From positions 2,815,501-2,879,500 of the forward strand of contig NZ_CP041969.1 in NCBI RefSeq assembly GCF_014107495.1: a stretch of 64,000 nt of DNA, read 5' to 3'. Position numbers and translations under genes: made by a program. Positions 17,652 to 25,868 of this stretch are shown in pieces. The notes under the pieces are model-generated. The model saw only the letters and a program-made list of their open reading frames with translations, ran no database searches and was not told where the DNA came from. This DNA is from Cohnella cholangitidis (GTDB lineage: Bacteria > Bacillota > Bacilli > Paenibacillales > Paenibacillaceae). Position 1 is the stretch's first letter. The number at the start of each line of letters is the position of its first letter.

Positions 17652-18890
17652 TTATCGATGCCGCATTCCGATCTCGGAAGCTTGGCGGCTTAAAAATTGT
17701 CGAACGGGAGCGTCCGAACTTAGTCCAATGGCACGGCTATAAGCAGAGCGGGCGTCTTCTTGTCGATTCGTCCGCTTGTACAAATGACCGGCAAGCGCCC
17801 AATAGGGCTGATAATTCACCACTTCTTCAGGCGGAATAGCTTCCAGCAAGGCAATGCCGCGTTCCGATCCATAAGCCTCCGCAACCGCGGCGGCTCGGCC
17901 GACTAATGCGCCCAGAGTCGGGTGCATACGAATGAGGCCCTCGTATAACTGAGCAATCGCCTCCCACTCGATACGCCCGGAGCTTGAACGTTGCGCATGC
18001 ACCGACTGAATGGCAGCCATGAGTTGAAAGCGGCCGATTCTGCCTGCCTGCGAAGCAGCATGCAGATAACGCTCCGCCTCCATGGTCAAACCCAAATCCC
18101 ATCGCGTGCAATCTTGCTCGGAGAGGGGAATATAGTTCCCCTCGTCGTCATGCCGCGCCTCACGGCGCGCTTCACAGTGCAGCATAAGCGCCAGAAGACC
18201 GTAAACCTCCGGTTCCCGGGGGGCAAATTGGAGAAGCAGCTTTCCCAGATAAACGGCTTCCTCCGCCAATCCCCTGCGAGGCGAATTTGCAATAGTTGCC
18301 TCATCCCACCCGCTCCCGTAAGCAGCGTAAATGGCCTCCAGAACGGGTTCGAGACGATCCGGGATCTCTTCTGCATCGGGCATTTCAAAAGTGAGGCGTT
18401 CGGCACGAATTTTTGCTTTTGCCCGAGTAAGCCGCTGACTCATCGTGGCGGGTTTGGTGATGAATGCAGACGCGATTCGAGCCGCGTCGATTCCAAGCAC
18501 CGTCTGCAACATAAGAGGCGTTCGCATCACAGCATCAATTGTCGGATGCGTACAAAGAAACATCATCCTTAGTCGTTCGTCCGGAAAGGCGGCACTTGAA
18601 GAAGTCAGTCGCTGTGCATCCTCGGACATGGCAAAAAGCGTCGGCAGCGCGCTTTCGGAAATACGGGTGCGTCGTGCTCGGTCGATAAGCCTCCTGCGGG
18701 CGGCAGTAACCAGCCATGCTTCGGGCTTGTCCGGAACGCCGACCTTAGGCCAAGTTTCTAGCGCGGCGAGAAAAGCATCTCCCAGCGCATCCTCGACAGC
18801 CTGAAGGTCCCGCCAATTTACGGCCAAATAGGAGAGCAATCGGCCATAAGCATCGCGTGCCGTTTTTTCAATGACCTGATTAATTTCCAT
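17652..18890 (-). CDS. ECF42-type RNA polymerase sigma factor with TPR-like C-terminal domain
   Basis: A 412-residue extracytoplasmic-function sigma factor. Region 2 (LLSYLAVNWRDLQAVEDALG, then LVTAARRRLIDRARR) and region 4 (LGIDAARIASAFITKPATMS, QRLTRAKAKIRAE) are followed by a long C-terminal domain of the DUF6596/TPR kind, ending in helical repeats up to the C-terminus. This layout and the adjacent DGPF protein gene are the defining marks of group ECF42, whose C-terminal domain replaces a classical anti-sigma factor. The start at 18890 is 7 bases after the partner's stop, so translation is coupled. Confidence 0.92.
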   Translation of the reverse strand: MEINQVIEKTARDAYGRLLSYLAVNWRDLQAVEDALGDAFLAALETWPKVGVPDKPEAWLVTAARRRLIDRARRTRISESALPTLFAMSEDAQRLTSSSAAFPDERLRMMFLCTHPTIDAVMRTPLMLQTVLGIDAARIASAFITKPATMSQRLTRAKAKIRAERLTFEMPDAEEIPDRLEPVLEAIYAAYGSGWDEATIANSPRRGLAEEAVYLGKLLLQFAPREPEVYGLLALMLHCEARREARHDDEGNYIPLSEQDCTRWDLGLTMEAERYLHAASQAGRIGRFQLMAAIQSVHAQRSSSGRIEWEAIAQLYEGLIRMHPTLGALVGRAAAVAEAYGSERGIALLEAIPPEEVVNYQPYWALAGHLYKRTNRQEDARSAYSRAIGLSSDAPVRQFLSRQASEIGMRHR

Positions 18891-18897
18891 AGAATAC

Positions 18898-19242
18898 TTA
18901 CAAAGCGGGAATGTTCTGTCTGACCTCAACCACATCGACGGGCGCTCGGGCAGCCCACTCCAATGCGGCGTCTACGTCCGGAACATCGATCACCATGATC
19001 CCGCCGAGCTGCTCTTTCGTTTCGGCAAACGGCCCGTCCTGAACCGCCGTCTCGCCGCCATGCCGCTTGATCGTTGCAGCTGTCTCCGGAGCATAGAGAC
19101 CCGAACCGAATACCGCGATTCCAGCCTCCTGCAAAGCACGCACATAGTGCGTCCAGCTTGCCAAGTAATCTTGTTGCCGGGCAGGATCCGTTCTAGCCGC
19201 AAAGTCCTCCTGACTCTCGTAAAACATTAACGTGTAACTCAT
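18898..19242 (-). CDS. YCII/DGPF-domain protein, partner of ECF42 sigma factor
   Basis: A 114-residue single-domain YCII-related protein with the signature VQDGPFAETKEQLGGIMVID that gives DGPF proteins their name, and the C-terminal WAARAPVDVVEVRQ. These proteins are the usual targets and genomic partners of ECF42 sigma factors; their biochemical role is not settled. GGAGGAG lies seven bases before the ATG at 19242. The sigma factor gene follows directly, forming a two-gene operon. Confidence 0.92.
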   Translation of the reverse strand: MSYTLMFYESQEDFAARTDPARQQDYLASWTHYVRALQEAGIAVFGSGLYAPETAATIKRHGGETAVQDGPFAETKEQLGGIMVIDVPDVDAALEWAARAPVDVVEVRQNIPAL

Positions 19243-19339
19243 ACAAAAGCTCCTCCCCATAAATCGTATTGGAATTTGGTTTCACTATAAAGTCGTATCA
19301 GCTGTTCCGATTTCTACATCTCGATAAAAATTTTTATTG

Positions 19340-19412
19340 CTTTTCGTTACTTGTGGTATGGCTCTCCTTAACGTATCTATCGGCAAAAAAGGCACCTTAA
19401 TAACAGGTACCT
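19340..19412 (+). repeat. Dispersed palindromic repeat, copy I, with hairpin
   Basis: This copy reads CGTTACTTGTGGTATGGCTC then CTTAACGTATCTATCGGCAA, matching copy A at 39496 closely, and is followed by the hairpin GGCACCTTAATAACAGGTACC. It sits between the YCII gene and the TetR pseudogene end. Confidence 0.7.
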
Positions 19413-19483
19413 GAGCGGATTAGTCCATCATGTCAAGAGCTTGCAAAGTTCGGATAATCCCGCCATGAGCGTTTTTTTGCCTC

Positions 19484-20163
19484 TTACTTCTCCTGCTCCT
19501 TTATCACCTGTTCAATTCCCAACAGAATCAGCCTCAATCCGAACTCGAACGCCCCGTCGGTCCCCATCAGTTCGAACAGCCCGTTCGTGAACATCCTCCG
19601 GAACAGTCCCGCTTCCGTCTCGCTCATGGAGTCCAGAAGGCGGATCATCTCCTCGCCCGGAGCGCTCCCTGGTCCTTAAAGATAGCGGAGACATTACGCT
19701 CATGCTGATAACCGTCCAGAACGAAGTAGAAGACATAGTTGACAAGCGTAGTAACCACTTGCATTTTCTGATCTTGCTCAAGCGGCGTCGACTCCACGCA
19801 GAGCAGCATACGGTTGGTGAAGCGGATGATGTCCGGTTCGTGGGGCAGCGTCATCATCATGAGCTGCGTGGAGCAGGGATACCGGCTGAGCACGCTCCGT
19901 ACCGTTATCGCAAGCCCCGTCAGTTGCTCCTTCCAGTCCCCCTCGGAGTGGAATTCCTCCAGAATCGTTTTCGATACCTGGTTGGCCAGACGCTGGTAGA
20001 GATCTTGCTTGCTCTTGAAATACCAGTACAGAGAGGGAGCCTGAATTCCCAGCCGGTCGGCCAATCGTCTTATGCTGAATTTCTCGATTCCTTCCTCCCC
20101 CAGAAGTTCCCACGAGGTTTCCAAAATCTTATCCTCCGAAATCTGAGGCTGCTGCTTTTTCAT
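19484..20163 (-). pseudogene. TetR family repressor of the MATE gene, single-base frameshift
   Basis: The N-terminal helix-turn-helix (FSIRRLADRLGIQAPSLYWYF) and most of the ligand domain are open, but the frame ends early after IFKD at about 19674. Shifting by one base restores a normal TetR C-terminus (MSETEAGLFRRMFTNGLFEL and FEFGLRLILLGIEQ) to a stop at 19484. The whole span is 680 bases, one short of a codon multiple, as expected for loss of one base; a lost A in the AAG/AAA region fits best. The divergent MATE exporter and three operator-like sites between them identify its target. Confidence 0.85.
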
Positions 20164-20179
20164 CGGTATCCGCCCTTTT

Positions 20180-20265
20180 ATCTAACAGTGTAAGTTTGTT
20201 CTTTACAAGTGTATAGCATCATGATATCATCTAACACTGTAAGGTTCAATCTAACACTGTTAGAT
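20180..20265. promoter_or_regulatory. Triple TetR operator in the TetR/MATE divergent promoter
   Basis: Three related sites are visible: ATCTAACAGTGTAAG at 20180-20194, ATCTAACACTGTAAG at 20229-20243 and the perfect palindrome ATCTAACACTGTTAGAT at 20249-20265. They cover the region between the TetR start at 20163 and the MATE start at 20294, as expected for autoregulation and repression of the exporter. Confidence 0.82.
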
Positions 20266-20293
20266 AAACAAAACGTAGAAAGAAGTGACCCGC

Positions 20294-21646
20294 ATGGATG
20301 CACTAAACCTTCATTACTTTGAAAAGGCACCGATCGCAAAATCCGTAGCTCATTTCGCTGTACCGATGATGCTAGGCACGTCAATGAGCGTCGTCTATTC
20401 CATCTTGAATGCCTATTTTCTCGGCACGCTGGGCAATACGGCCATGTTAACCGCGCTCGCGCTCACCTTGCCGTTATTCGCGGTCATTATGGCGCTAGGC
20501 AACTTGATCGGCATGGGTAGCGGTACATTCATCTCCCGTTTGCTGGGAGAGAAAAAATACGATGACGTAAAGCATGTGTCCTCATTCGCCGTTTACGGCA
20601 GTTTAGTTCTCGGTCTTATCGTGATGGCCGTCGGCCTCCCGCTGATCGATTCCATCGTCCATGGCCTGGGGGCAACGCCCGACTCCTTCGGATTCACGAA
20701 GGACTATGTCACGGTTATGCTGATCGGTTCGCCATTCGTCGTATTATTCTTCACGCTGGAGAATATCGTGCGCTCGGAGGGGGCGGCAATGACGTCGATG
20801 ATCGGCATGATTCTCAGCGTTGTCGTGAATATTATTCTCGATGCGCTAGTTGTCTTCGTTTTCCATTGGGGCGTGATCGGCGTTGCGTCCGCTACGGTCA
20901 TTTCCAACTTGGTTGCGAGTGTATTCTACGCTTTCCATATGGGATATAAGAGCAAATTCTTAACCGTCTCCGCAAAATGGTTCAAGGCTGATAAAGACAT
21001 TTTGAGCAATGTGTTCAAAATCGGAATTCCAGTCTTTGTTATGAGTATCTTCTTAGGTGCTATGTCGCTCGTCTTGAACCATTTTCTTGTCGAATACGGG
21101 GATCAGGCTACAGCGGCTTACGGAGTTACATCGCGTTTATTGCAATTTCCCGAGTTTATTCTGATGGGCTTATGCGAGGGAGTCGTGCCGCTCATTGCCT
21201 TCTCTTATACAGCGAATAAATTGCGCATGAAGCAAACCATCGGATTCACGATCAAAACGATTCTGGCGTTGGCAGTCGTGTTCGGCGTCATCGTCTATCT
21301 CATTGCCGACCATCTAATTGGTTTATTTACGAATGACCCGCAATTAATCGAAATGGGCAGCTACATTCTGCATGTGACGTTCCTATCCTTGTTCATTACG
21401 GGAATGACCACGTTGTTCACGGGGATCTTCCAAGCAACGGCGCAAGGAACCGCCGCGTTTATTATGTCGGTTATTCAAGGAATTACTCTGATTCCCGTGC
21501 TCTATATCGCCAATCGAATGAACGGCTTCCACGGGGTGGTCTGGTCGCTCGTCATTGCGGATGCCGTCGCGTTCCTTGTAGGAGCAATCATGTTGTATGT
21601 TCTACGGAACAAATTGCAGCCGGATTTGGATCATTTAGCCCAATAG
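20294..21646 (+). CDS. MATE family efflux transporter
   Basis: A 450-residue integral membrane exporter with about twelve spans. MATE features include VAHFAVPMMLGTSMSVVYSI at the start, GMGSGTFISRLLGEKKYDD after span 2, and the second-half repeat QFPEFILMGLCEGVVPLIAF. It probably expels a cationic drug or dye using a sodium or proton gradient. I start it at ATG 20294, with GAAAGAAG at a good distance, rather than at GTG 20285. It is divergent from, and surely controlled by, the neighbouring TetR gene. Confidence 0.92.
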   Translation: MDALNLHYFEKAPIAKSVAHFAVPMMLGTSMSVVYSILNAYFLGTLGNTAMLTALALTLPLFAVIMALGNLIGMGSGTFISRLLGEKKYDDVKHVSSFAVYGSLVLGLIVMAVGLPLIDSIVHGLGATPDSFGFTKDYVTVMLIGSPFVVLFFTLENIVRSEGAAMTSMIGMILSVVVNIILDALVVFVFHWGVIGVASATVISNLVASVFYAFHMGYKSKFLTVSAKWFKADKDILSNVFKIGIPVFVMSIFLGAMSLVLNHFLVEYGDQATAAYGVTSRLLQFPEFILMGLCEGVVPLIAFSYTANKLRMKQTIGFTIKTILALAVVFGVIVYLIADHLIGLFTNDPQLIEMGSYILHVTFLSLFITGMTTLFTGIFQATAQGTAAFIMSVIQGITLIPVLYIANRMNGFHGVVWSLVIADAVAFLVGAIMLYVLRNKLQPDLDHLAQ

Positions 21647-21665
21647 AACACGCATAAAACGCGCA

Positions 21666-21708
21666 AGAAGGCAGGATAAGGGCAATCCCCGATCCTGCCT
21701 TCGTTTTA
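21666..21708 (+). terminator. Terminator after the MATE gene
   Basis: AAGGCAGGAT / ATCCTGCCTT form a ten-base stem with inner GGGCAATCCCC, followed by CGTTTTAG. It lies 21 bases after the MATE stop. Confidence 0.88.
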
Positions 21709-21783
21709 GCCATATCAGACGAATGCAGCAGGATTTTCCCGATTCCTTGCGTCTTCAAATCGTCTATCTCTTCACTAATAAGT

Positions 21784-22164
21784 TTGGATACTACATTAAC
21801 TATTAACCTTGAGGGTACTTTTGGCCGGATCGCTTCTTACCTCAAAAAAGACGGCGTATTTATTTTCAGTTGGTCTCACCCTATACACAAATGCGTGGTT
21901 GCGGAAAACAATACGCTTGCTTTTAAGAAATGTTATTTCGATGAATCTTGGTATTCGGTCTCTCTTGACGAAGGCACGCTAACCTTATCGGACCGTAAAC
22001 TATCAACCTATGTGAACGCGTTGGCAAAAGCGGGATTCGTAATTGAGCAAATGATCGAGCAAACCGATGATGAAATTATGCAATCGCGGGACGACAACAG
22101 CGATTTTGCTAAAAAAGCGAAGATGCTTCCTGTTACTTTTGTAATCAAAGCAAGAAAACTGTAG
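21784..22164 (+). pseudogene. C-terminal remnant of a SAM-dependent methyltransferase
   Basis: Only the last 120 or so residues of a class I methyltransferase remain: LEGTFGRIASYLKKDGVFIF, SWSHPIHKCVV, and the C-terminal half ending VTFVIKARKL. Full-length relatives carry a SAM-binding Rossmann half of about 120 residues before this, which is absent; the upstream bases belong to the MATE terminator region. No ribosome binding site or proper start is present, so it is a truncated gene. Confidence 0.8.
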
Positions 22165-22224
22165 TATCCGATAGCTTTACATGCCGAGAGAGAGAACGGT
22201 CGCTGGCCGATACGGAAAAATAAC

Positions 22225-22676
22225 TCATCTGAACCGTCGAGACCGACTTGGGTTCGGGTTTTCCCCTCCTATTTTCGGACAGCCGTCCTGAATTTCATCC
22301 GAGCTGTCCCGCCGATACCTTCCCTGCTCTAATTTCATGTCGATAAAATCGACGACCTGCTGCAGAGATGCGATTTGGCTGACGATATTTTCCCGGTGGC
22401 TCTTTAAGAGTTCTACCAGTTCGGGATATTCCGCGGGATCGGCATCAACGGAGACCGCCAAAAAAGGCCGCATTTCTTCCAGCGGCATCCCCGTTTTTTC
22501 AGACAAGTTATCAGCAGGATCGTATCGATGTCCTCCTGCCGGTAGATGCGATGCCCGTTATCCTTCCGTTCGGCCCGGGGGAGTAGCGCGATCTTTTCGT
22601 AATAACGAATCGTATCTTCAGAAATCCCGGTCTGCTTGGCGGTTTGCTTTATCGTGAAAGTTTGCTCTTCCTTCAT
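22225..22676 (-). pseudogene. MerR family regulator, single-base frameshift
   Basis: The N-terminal MerR helix-turn-helix is normal (FTIKQTAKQTGISEDTIRYY, then EKIALLPRAERKDNGHRIY) but the frame leaves the family sequence after ITCLKK at an A6 run (22494-22499). Adding one A resumes TGMPLEEMRPFLAVSVDAD and the coiled-coil C-terminus (RENIVSQIASLQQVVDFIDM). The span is 452 bases, one short of a codon multiple. GGGAGGGAACAGG precedes ATG 22676. It is divergent from the SDR gene at 22853, and each gene has its own MerR-type promoter. Confidence 0.87.
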
Positions 22677-22707
22677 CCTGTTCCCTCCCAGAGAGTATTT
22701 TTTGTGC

Positions 22708-22738
22708 ATTATACATCTTGGAGCCGGCTCCAAGTCAA
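22708..22738 (-). promoter_or_regulatory. MerR-type promoter of the regulator gene
   Basis: On the minus strand, TTGACT and TATAAT are separated by 19 bases, the overlong spacer typical of MerR-controlled promoters. The spacer region holds the perfect palindrome CTTGGAGCCGGCTCCAAG (22717-22734), so the regulator probably controls itself. Confidence 0.88.
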
Positions 22739-22775
22739 GTTCCTTATCCTTTGGACAAAACTTGGTTTTTCAGTC

Positions 22776-22806
22776 TTGACTTGGAGTCGACTCCAAGTTA
22801 TAGAGT
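22776..22806 (+). promoter_or_regulatory. MerR-type promoter of the SDR gene
   Basis: TTGACT (22776-22781) is followed by the perfect palindrome CTTGGAGTCGACTCCAAG (22780-22797) and, at a 19-base spacing, TAGAGT (22801-22806) as a weak -10 box. A TATAGA at 17 bases is the alternative. The palindrome shares CTTGGAG..CTCCAAG with the regulator's own promoter. Confidence 0.85.
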
Positions 22807-22852
22807 GAGCATTATCAAGAGAGATATCTTGGTAATTAGGAGGAGACATGCA

Positions 22853-23716
22853 ATGAATAAGGGACAACGTGAAAATATCGCCGCGATTACGGGCGCAAAC
22901 GCAGGAATCGGGTTGGCATTAACCCGGAAATTGCTGTCGGAAAACTGGCAAGTGGTTGCTTTGAACCGTTCCGACTTTCCGCCGGACGATAGGAGGATTC
23001 AAGAAGCGGTTCAGGGGGGTTGGCTTCGCATTTATAAGACGGATGATCTTGCCGATTATGCCTCCTTGAGACGGGCTTTGGAAGAAATCAAAAGCAAGGA
23101 GCAGCGGATCGATATTTTGTTCAACAACGCCGGAGGGTCCTTTTCCGAGCTGAGCTATTCGAAACAAGGACGCGAGTATCATTATGAGCTGTTGACAGTC
23201 GTTCCGTATATCATTCTGATGGAATTGAAGGAACTCTTAAAAAGCGGTAGCTTAAAAACGGTGATCAACACCTCATCTTCGGCTCTAAAATTTACGAAAG
23301 AGTTTAATATCGAAAGCCTGGAGCGCCCTAAAGTCTTTCGCAAGCTGATCGGTCCTTATGCCGCCTCCAAGTTAGCGCTCTCGCTGTGGACTCGGGCCAT
23401 CGCGCCGCAGCTTGCCAAGGATGAGATCAAGATCCGCAGCGTTGACCCGGGCGGCAACAACACGCTAAGAAAAGGGAAAAAATCCGGACTGCCCCTATTG
23501 GTTACCTTGTTGATGAAACTGTTTTTCTCTCCGCCGACCCACGGCGCCGACAGGCTGTATGAAGGTGCCCTCGGGCAACACCGGAATGAAACCGGCGTGT
23601 TTTTGCTGAAAGATCAGGTTGCGGAATTAAAATTTAAAGATCAAGCCCGGAACGTTTTGGAAGGGATTCATGCGATTTACGAGCACGAATTTTGTTTTTT
23701 ACCTAAAGCTCTTTAA
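22853..23716 (+). CDS. SDR family oxidoreductase (MerR-controlled)
   Basis: A 287-residue short-chain dehydrogenase of the retinol dehydrogenase/WWOX-like branch. The cofactor loop is ITGANAGIGLALTRKLL, followed by ILFNNAGGSF, the serine motif VINTSSSALKF and the active-site pair in YAASKLALSLW. ATG 22853 follows AGGAGGAGAC. Its promoter carries a MerR palindrome shared with the divergent regulator, so it probably reduces a reactive carbonyl compound that the regulator senses. Confidence 0.88.
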   Translation: MNKGQRENIAAITGANAGIGLALTRKLLSENWQVVALNRSDFPPDDRRIQEAVQGGWLRIYKTDDLADYASLRRALEEIKSKEQRIDILFNNAGGSFSELSYSKQGREYHYELLTVVPYIILMELKELLKSGSLKTVINTSSSALKFTKEFNIESLERPKVFRKLIGPYAASKLALSLWTRAIAPQLAKDEIKIRSVDPGGNNTLRKGKKSGLPLLVTLLMKLFFSPPTHGADRLYEGALGQHRNETGVFLLKDQVAELKFKDQARNVLEGIHAIYEHEFCFLPKAL

Positions 23717-23730
23717 CAGCCGTTAAAGAG

Positions 23731-23877
23731 ATGGAGATGATGGAAGCCAAGCATGCGGAAACTTTGCGGGAGGTTCGCAGGCTAGAGCAGATCGCGGCGG
23801 CTATCGAATCCCGATCCATTGTTCAAATTGCTTGTCTTCTCTTCTCATCTACAAGTCCCTATACGCAAATCGAATAG
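23731..23877 (+). other. Short helical reading frame, possible gene remnant
   Basis: The stretch between the SDR and DsbA-like genes holds a 48-codon frame starting EMMEAKHAETLREVRRLEQI, which reads like a real helix-rich protein piece but lacks a ribosome binding site of its own and matches no family I can name. It may be the tail of a lost regulator gene. Nothing else is visible in 23717-23932. Confidence 0.3.
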
Positions 23878-23932
23878 TACTCCATTTACAGATACCGTCC
23901 GGCGGGCCACGCGCATAAGGAGATAAGACTTT

Positions 23933-24901
23933 CTACAATATTCGTGGCCTAGAGCCAAGATCGTTAGTTGTAAAATAGAATTCCCCTAGAAATTCCTTCA
24001 CTTGATAACGATCTGGTGAAAGCTCTTTTTCAATAAAGTTGTTAATATCCGATTTTTCGACGTCATACATCACTTCGATTTCTTTTGAAAACAGAAGTTT
24101 TTCTTTTTCAAGTAAGCTAGTAAGGGATGGTTGCTGTTTGGGTTGTAGTTCTTTCCTATTTAGAACTTGTTTTAATCCGTCAACATAGTAATCTAACGAA
24201 CGGCCGCCAGCGATTTTTACGACTTTATTTTCCTCATTGATCATGACAATGCTAGGAAAACCTCTGACGCCTAAGCTTCTAGCTAGACCAAAATCTTCAT
24301 TCAATAATTGTTGTCCGGTTGGTTGCTCAGCTTCGTTTACAATAGCTTCTCCATCAAGACCAAGTTCGTTTACGATTTCAATCATAACCGATTTATCCGA
24401 AATATTTAGATTAAATACATAAAGCGCTTCTCTTGCACGGCGCAAATATTCATATGCGATTGCATCGTTATGATTTTTTTGAATTACCTTAAATACGCGG
24501 GAGGGCGGGTAGGATGATTGAACCGGATTATCAATCATTAAAGTCCCGTCAATCGGCATCCTTGAGAATTCTCCAACTTCTCTCCAGTGACCGGCGACAT
24601 CCGCCGGTTTATAAATTCCGTTTGCGGGGTCGATGGGTCCGTCATGCCATTTTTCCAGCAAACCTCCCATAACCGTACGAAAGTTAAAATAATGTCCATA
24701 CTGCTCTACAAAACGTCGTAGAACAGGTTCAATTGCCCAGCAGTGAGAACAAATAGGATCAGTCACATAATAAAGATTAATCATTTTTGGGGATTGATTA
24801 AAATCAATAACCTCCATTTCGTCCTCTCCAGCGACTCCGCATACGCCTGTTTCTACATCGCAAATCATATTACTATTGTTCTTCAATTTATTATTAAGCA
24901 T
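23933..24901 (-). CDS. DsbA-family thiol oxidoreductase, SpxH/FrnE-like
   Basis: A 322-residue cytosolic thioredoxin-fold protein. The active site is DPICSHCWAIEP (CxxC), followed by the helical insertion and the cis-proline segment GVRGFPSIVMI; a C-terminal tail (LFSKEIEVMYDVEKSDINNF) resembles the YjbH/SpxH adaptor family, which feeds Spx to ClpXP, although FrnE-like oxidoreductase is also possible. AGGAGGAATAAAT precedes the ATG. The gene and the divergent TetR gene are clearly more AT-rich than their surroundings, suggesting acquisition as a pair. Confidence 0.8.
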   Translation of the reverse strand: MLNNKLKNNSNMICDVETGVCGVAGEDEMEVIDFNQSPKMINLYYVTDPICSHCWAIEPVLRRFVEQYGHYFNFRTVMGGLLEKWHDGPIDPANGIYKPADVAGHWREVGEFSRMPIDGTLMIDNPVQSSYPPSRVFKVIQKNHNDAIAYEYLRRAREALYVFNLNISDKSVMIEIVNELGLDGEAIVNEAEQPTGQQLLNEDFGLARSLGVRGFPSIVMINEENKVVKIAGGRSLDYYVDGLKQVLNRKELQPKQQPSLTSLLEKEKLLFSKEIEVMYDVEKSDINNFIEKELSPDRYQVKEFLGEFYFTTNDLGSRPRIL

Positions 24902-24930
24902 ATTTATTCCTCCTGAAATGGTTTTAACAA

Positions 24931-24975
24931 AACGTCTTATTTCGCTTTACTTTTCAAAGACGTTATTTGCTTTAC
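24931..24975. promoter_or_regulatory. Candidate operator between DsbA-like and TetR genes
   Basis: Near-direct repeats CGTCTTATTTCGCTTTAC (24933-24950) and CGTTATTTGCTTTAC (24961-24975) overlap an inverted pair AACGTC / GACGTT (24931-24936, 24959-24964). The position in the divergent promoter suggests a site for the neighbouring TetR protein. Confidence 0.45.
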
Positions 24976-25083
24976 AATTGAATTTTAGATCATAATGAAA
25001 ATCATCAATACCAATAGTTCTGTCGATTTGTCGTTTACACAACACATTTAAGAAATTGTTTAAAAAGTGGGAGTGGGAATACA

Positions 25084-25650
25084 ATGACCTCGAAGACAGA
25101 CCCCCGAGTTCTACGTACTCGCAAATTAATTATGGATTCTTTCATTGAACTTTCAGGGAAAAAGGAATTTAAGGATATTACCATAAAAGATATAACTACA
25201 GAAGCCATGATTAACCGCGCAACTTTTTATTACCATTTTGAAGATATATATGACTTATTAGAGAAGGTCCTATCAGAAGTATTGCTAGTCAATTTGAATT
25301 ACGATATCTACCAGAATGACGAACTAAATGAAGAAGCTTTCGTTAGTATCTTTAGAGCAATAACAAATTTTCAAAAGTCATTATCCAGTCGTTGTCATAG
25401 AGGATACGAAGACACAATTGCCCGCATTATTAGGGAACAGCTCGAAATTATTTTTCACAAAATGTTGTTAAAACAAAATAAGACGGAAGAGAATGAAGCT
25501 CTAAAACTTACTGCTGTCCTATTAAGCTGGGGAATTTACGGGGCTTCTGTGGAATGGAGAAGAAATAATAAGAATATACCGCCGGAACAATTTATCAAGT
25601 CGACAATTCCTTATATCATTTCTGGGATTGATTTCGGTTCTAAAAACTAA
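25084..25650 (+). CDS. TetR/AcrR family regulator
   Basis: A 188-residue repressor. The DNA-binding helices are FKDITIKDITTEAMINRATF followed by YYHFEDIYDLL; the C-terminal domain (KLTAVLLSWGIYGASVEWRR then PYIISGI) is the TetR_C_7/DhaS-like type that senses small ligands. GGGAGTGGGAATACA precedes the ATG. It is divergent from the DsbA-like gene with 182 bases between and most likely represses it in response to thiol or electrophile stress (inferred from context). The gene is AT-rich. Confidence 0.88.
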   Translation: MTSKTDPRVLRTRKLIMDSFIELSGKKEFKDITIKDITTEAMINRATFYYHFEDIYDLLEKVLSEVLLVNLNYDIYQNDELNEEAFVSIFRAITNFQKSLSSRCHRGYEDTIARIIREQLEIIFHKMLLKQNKTEENEALKLTAVLLSWGIYGASVEWRRNNKNIPPEQFIKSTIPYIISGIDFGSKN

Positions 25651-25768
25651 CAGGCAAGTGCCACCTTACCGGTAACCAGACCTCCGTTTATTTTCAACTT
25701 GAATAAGCTCAAGAATCATCGGCTGCTTTTCAGGTCGTTTGAAGAAGGCGAACGACTGATAATCAAAA

Positions 25769-25797
25769 GAAAGGCACCCATTTAGGGTGCCTTGATT
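25769..25797. terminator. Terminator between TetR and XRE genes
   Basis: AAAGGCACCC / GGGTGCCTT with a short loop ATTTA, followed by TGATTTGT. It resembles the terminator hairpins attached to repeat copies E and F. The rest of 25651-25868 shows nothing else firm. Confidence 0.82.
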
Positions 25798-25868
25798 TGT
25801 ATGTATAGACGAATATGGGAACGATGTCATGGGGACACGATTAGCGGAGTGACGATTTGAAATCACGC

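Noticed and set aside
19674..19680. Programmed -1 frameshifting in the TetR gene.
   Set aside because: The bases TTT AAG G do not form a good slippery heptamer in the needed phase, so a lost base or assembly error is more likely.
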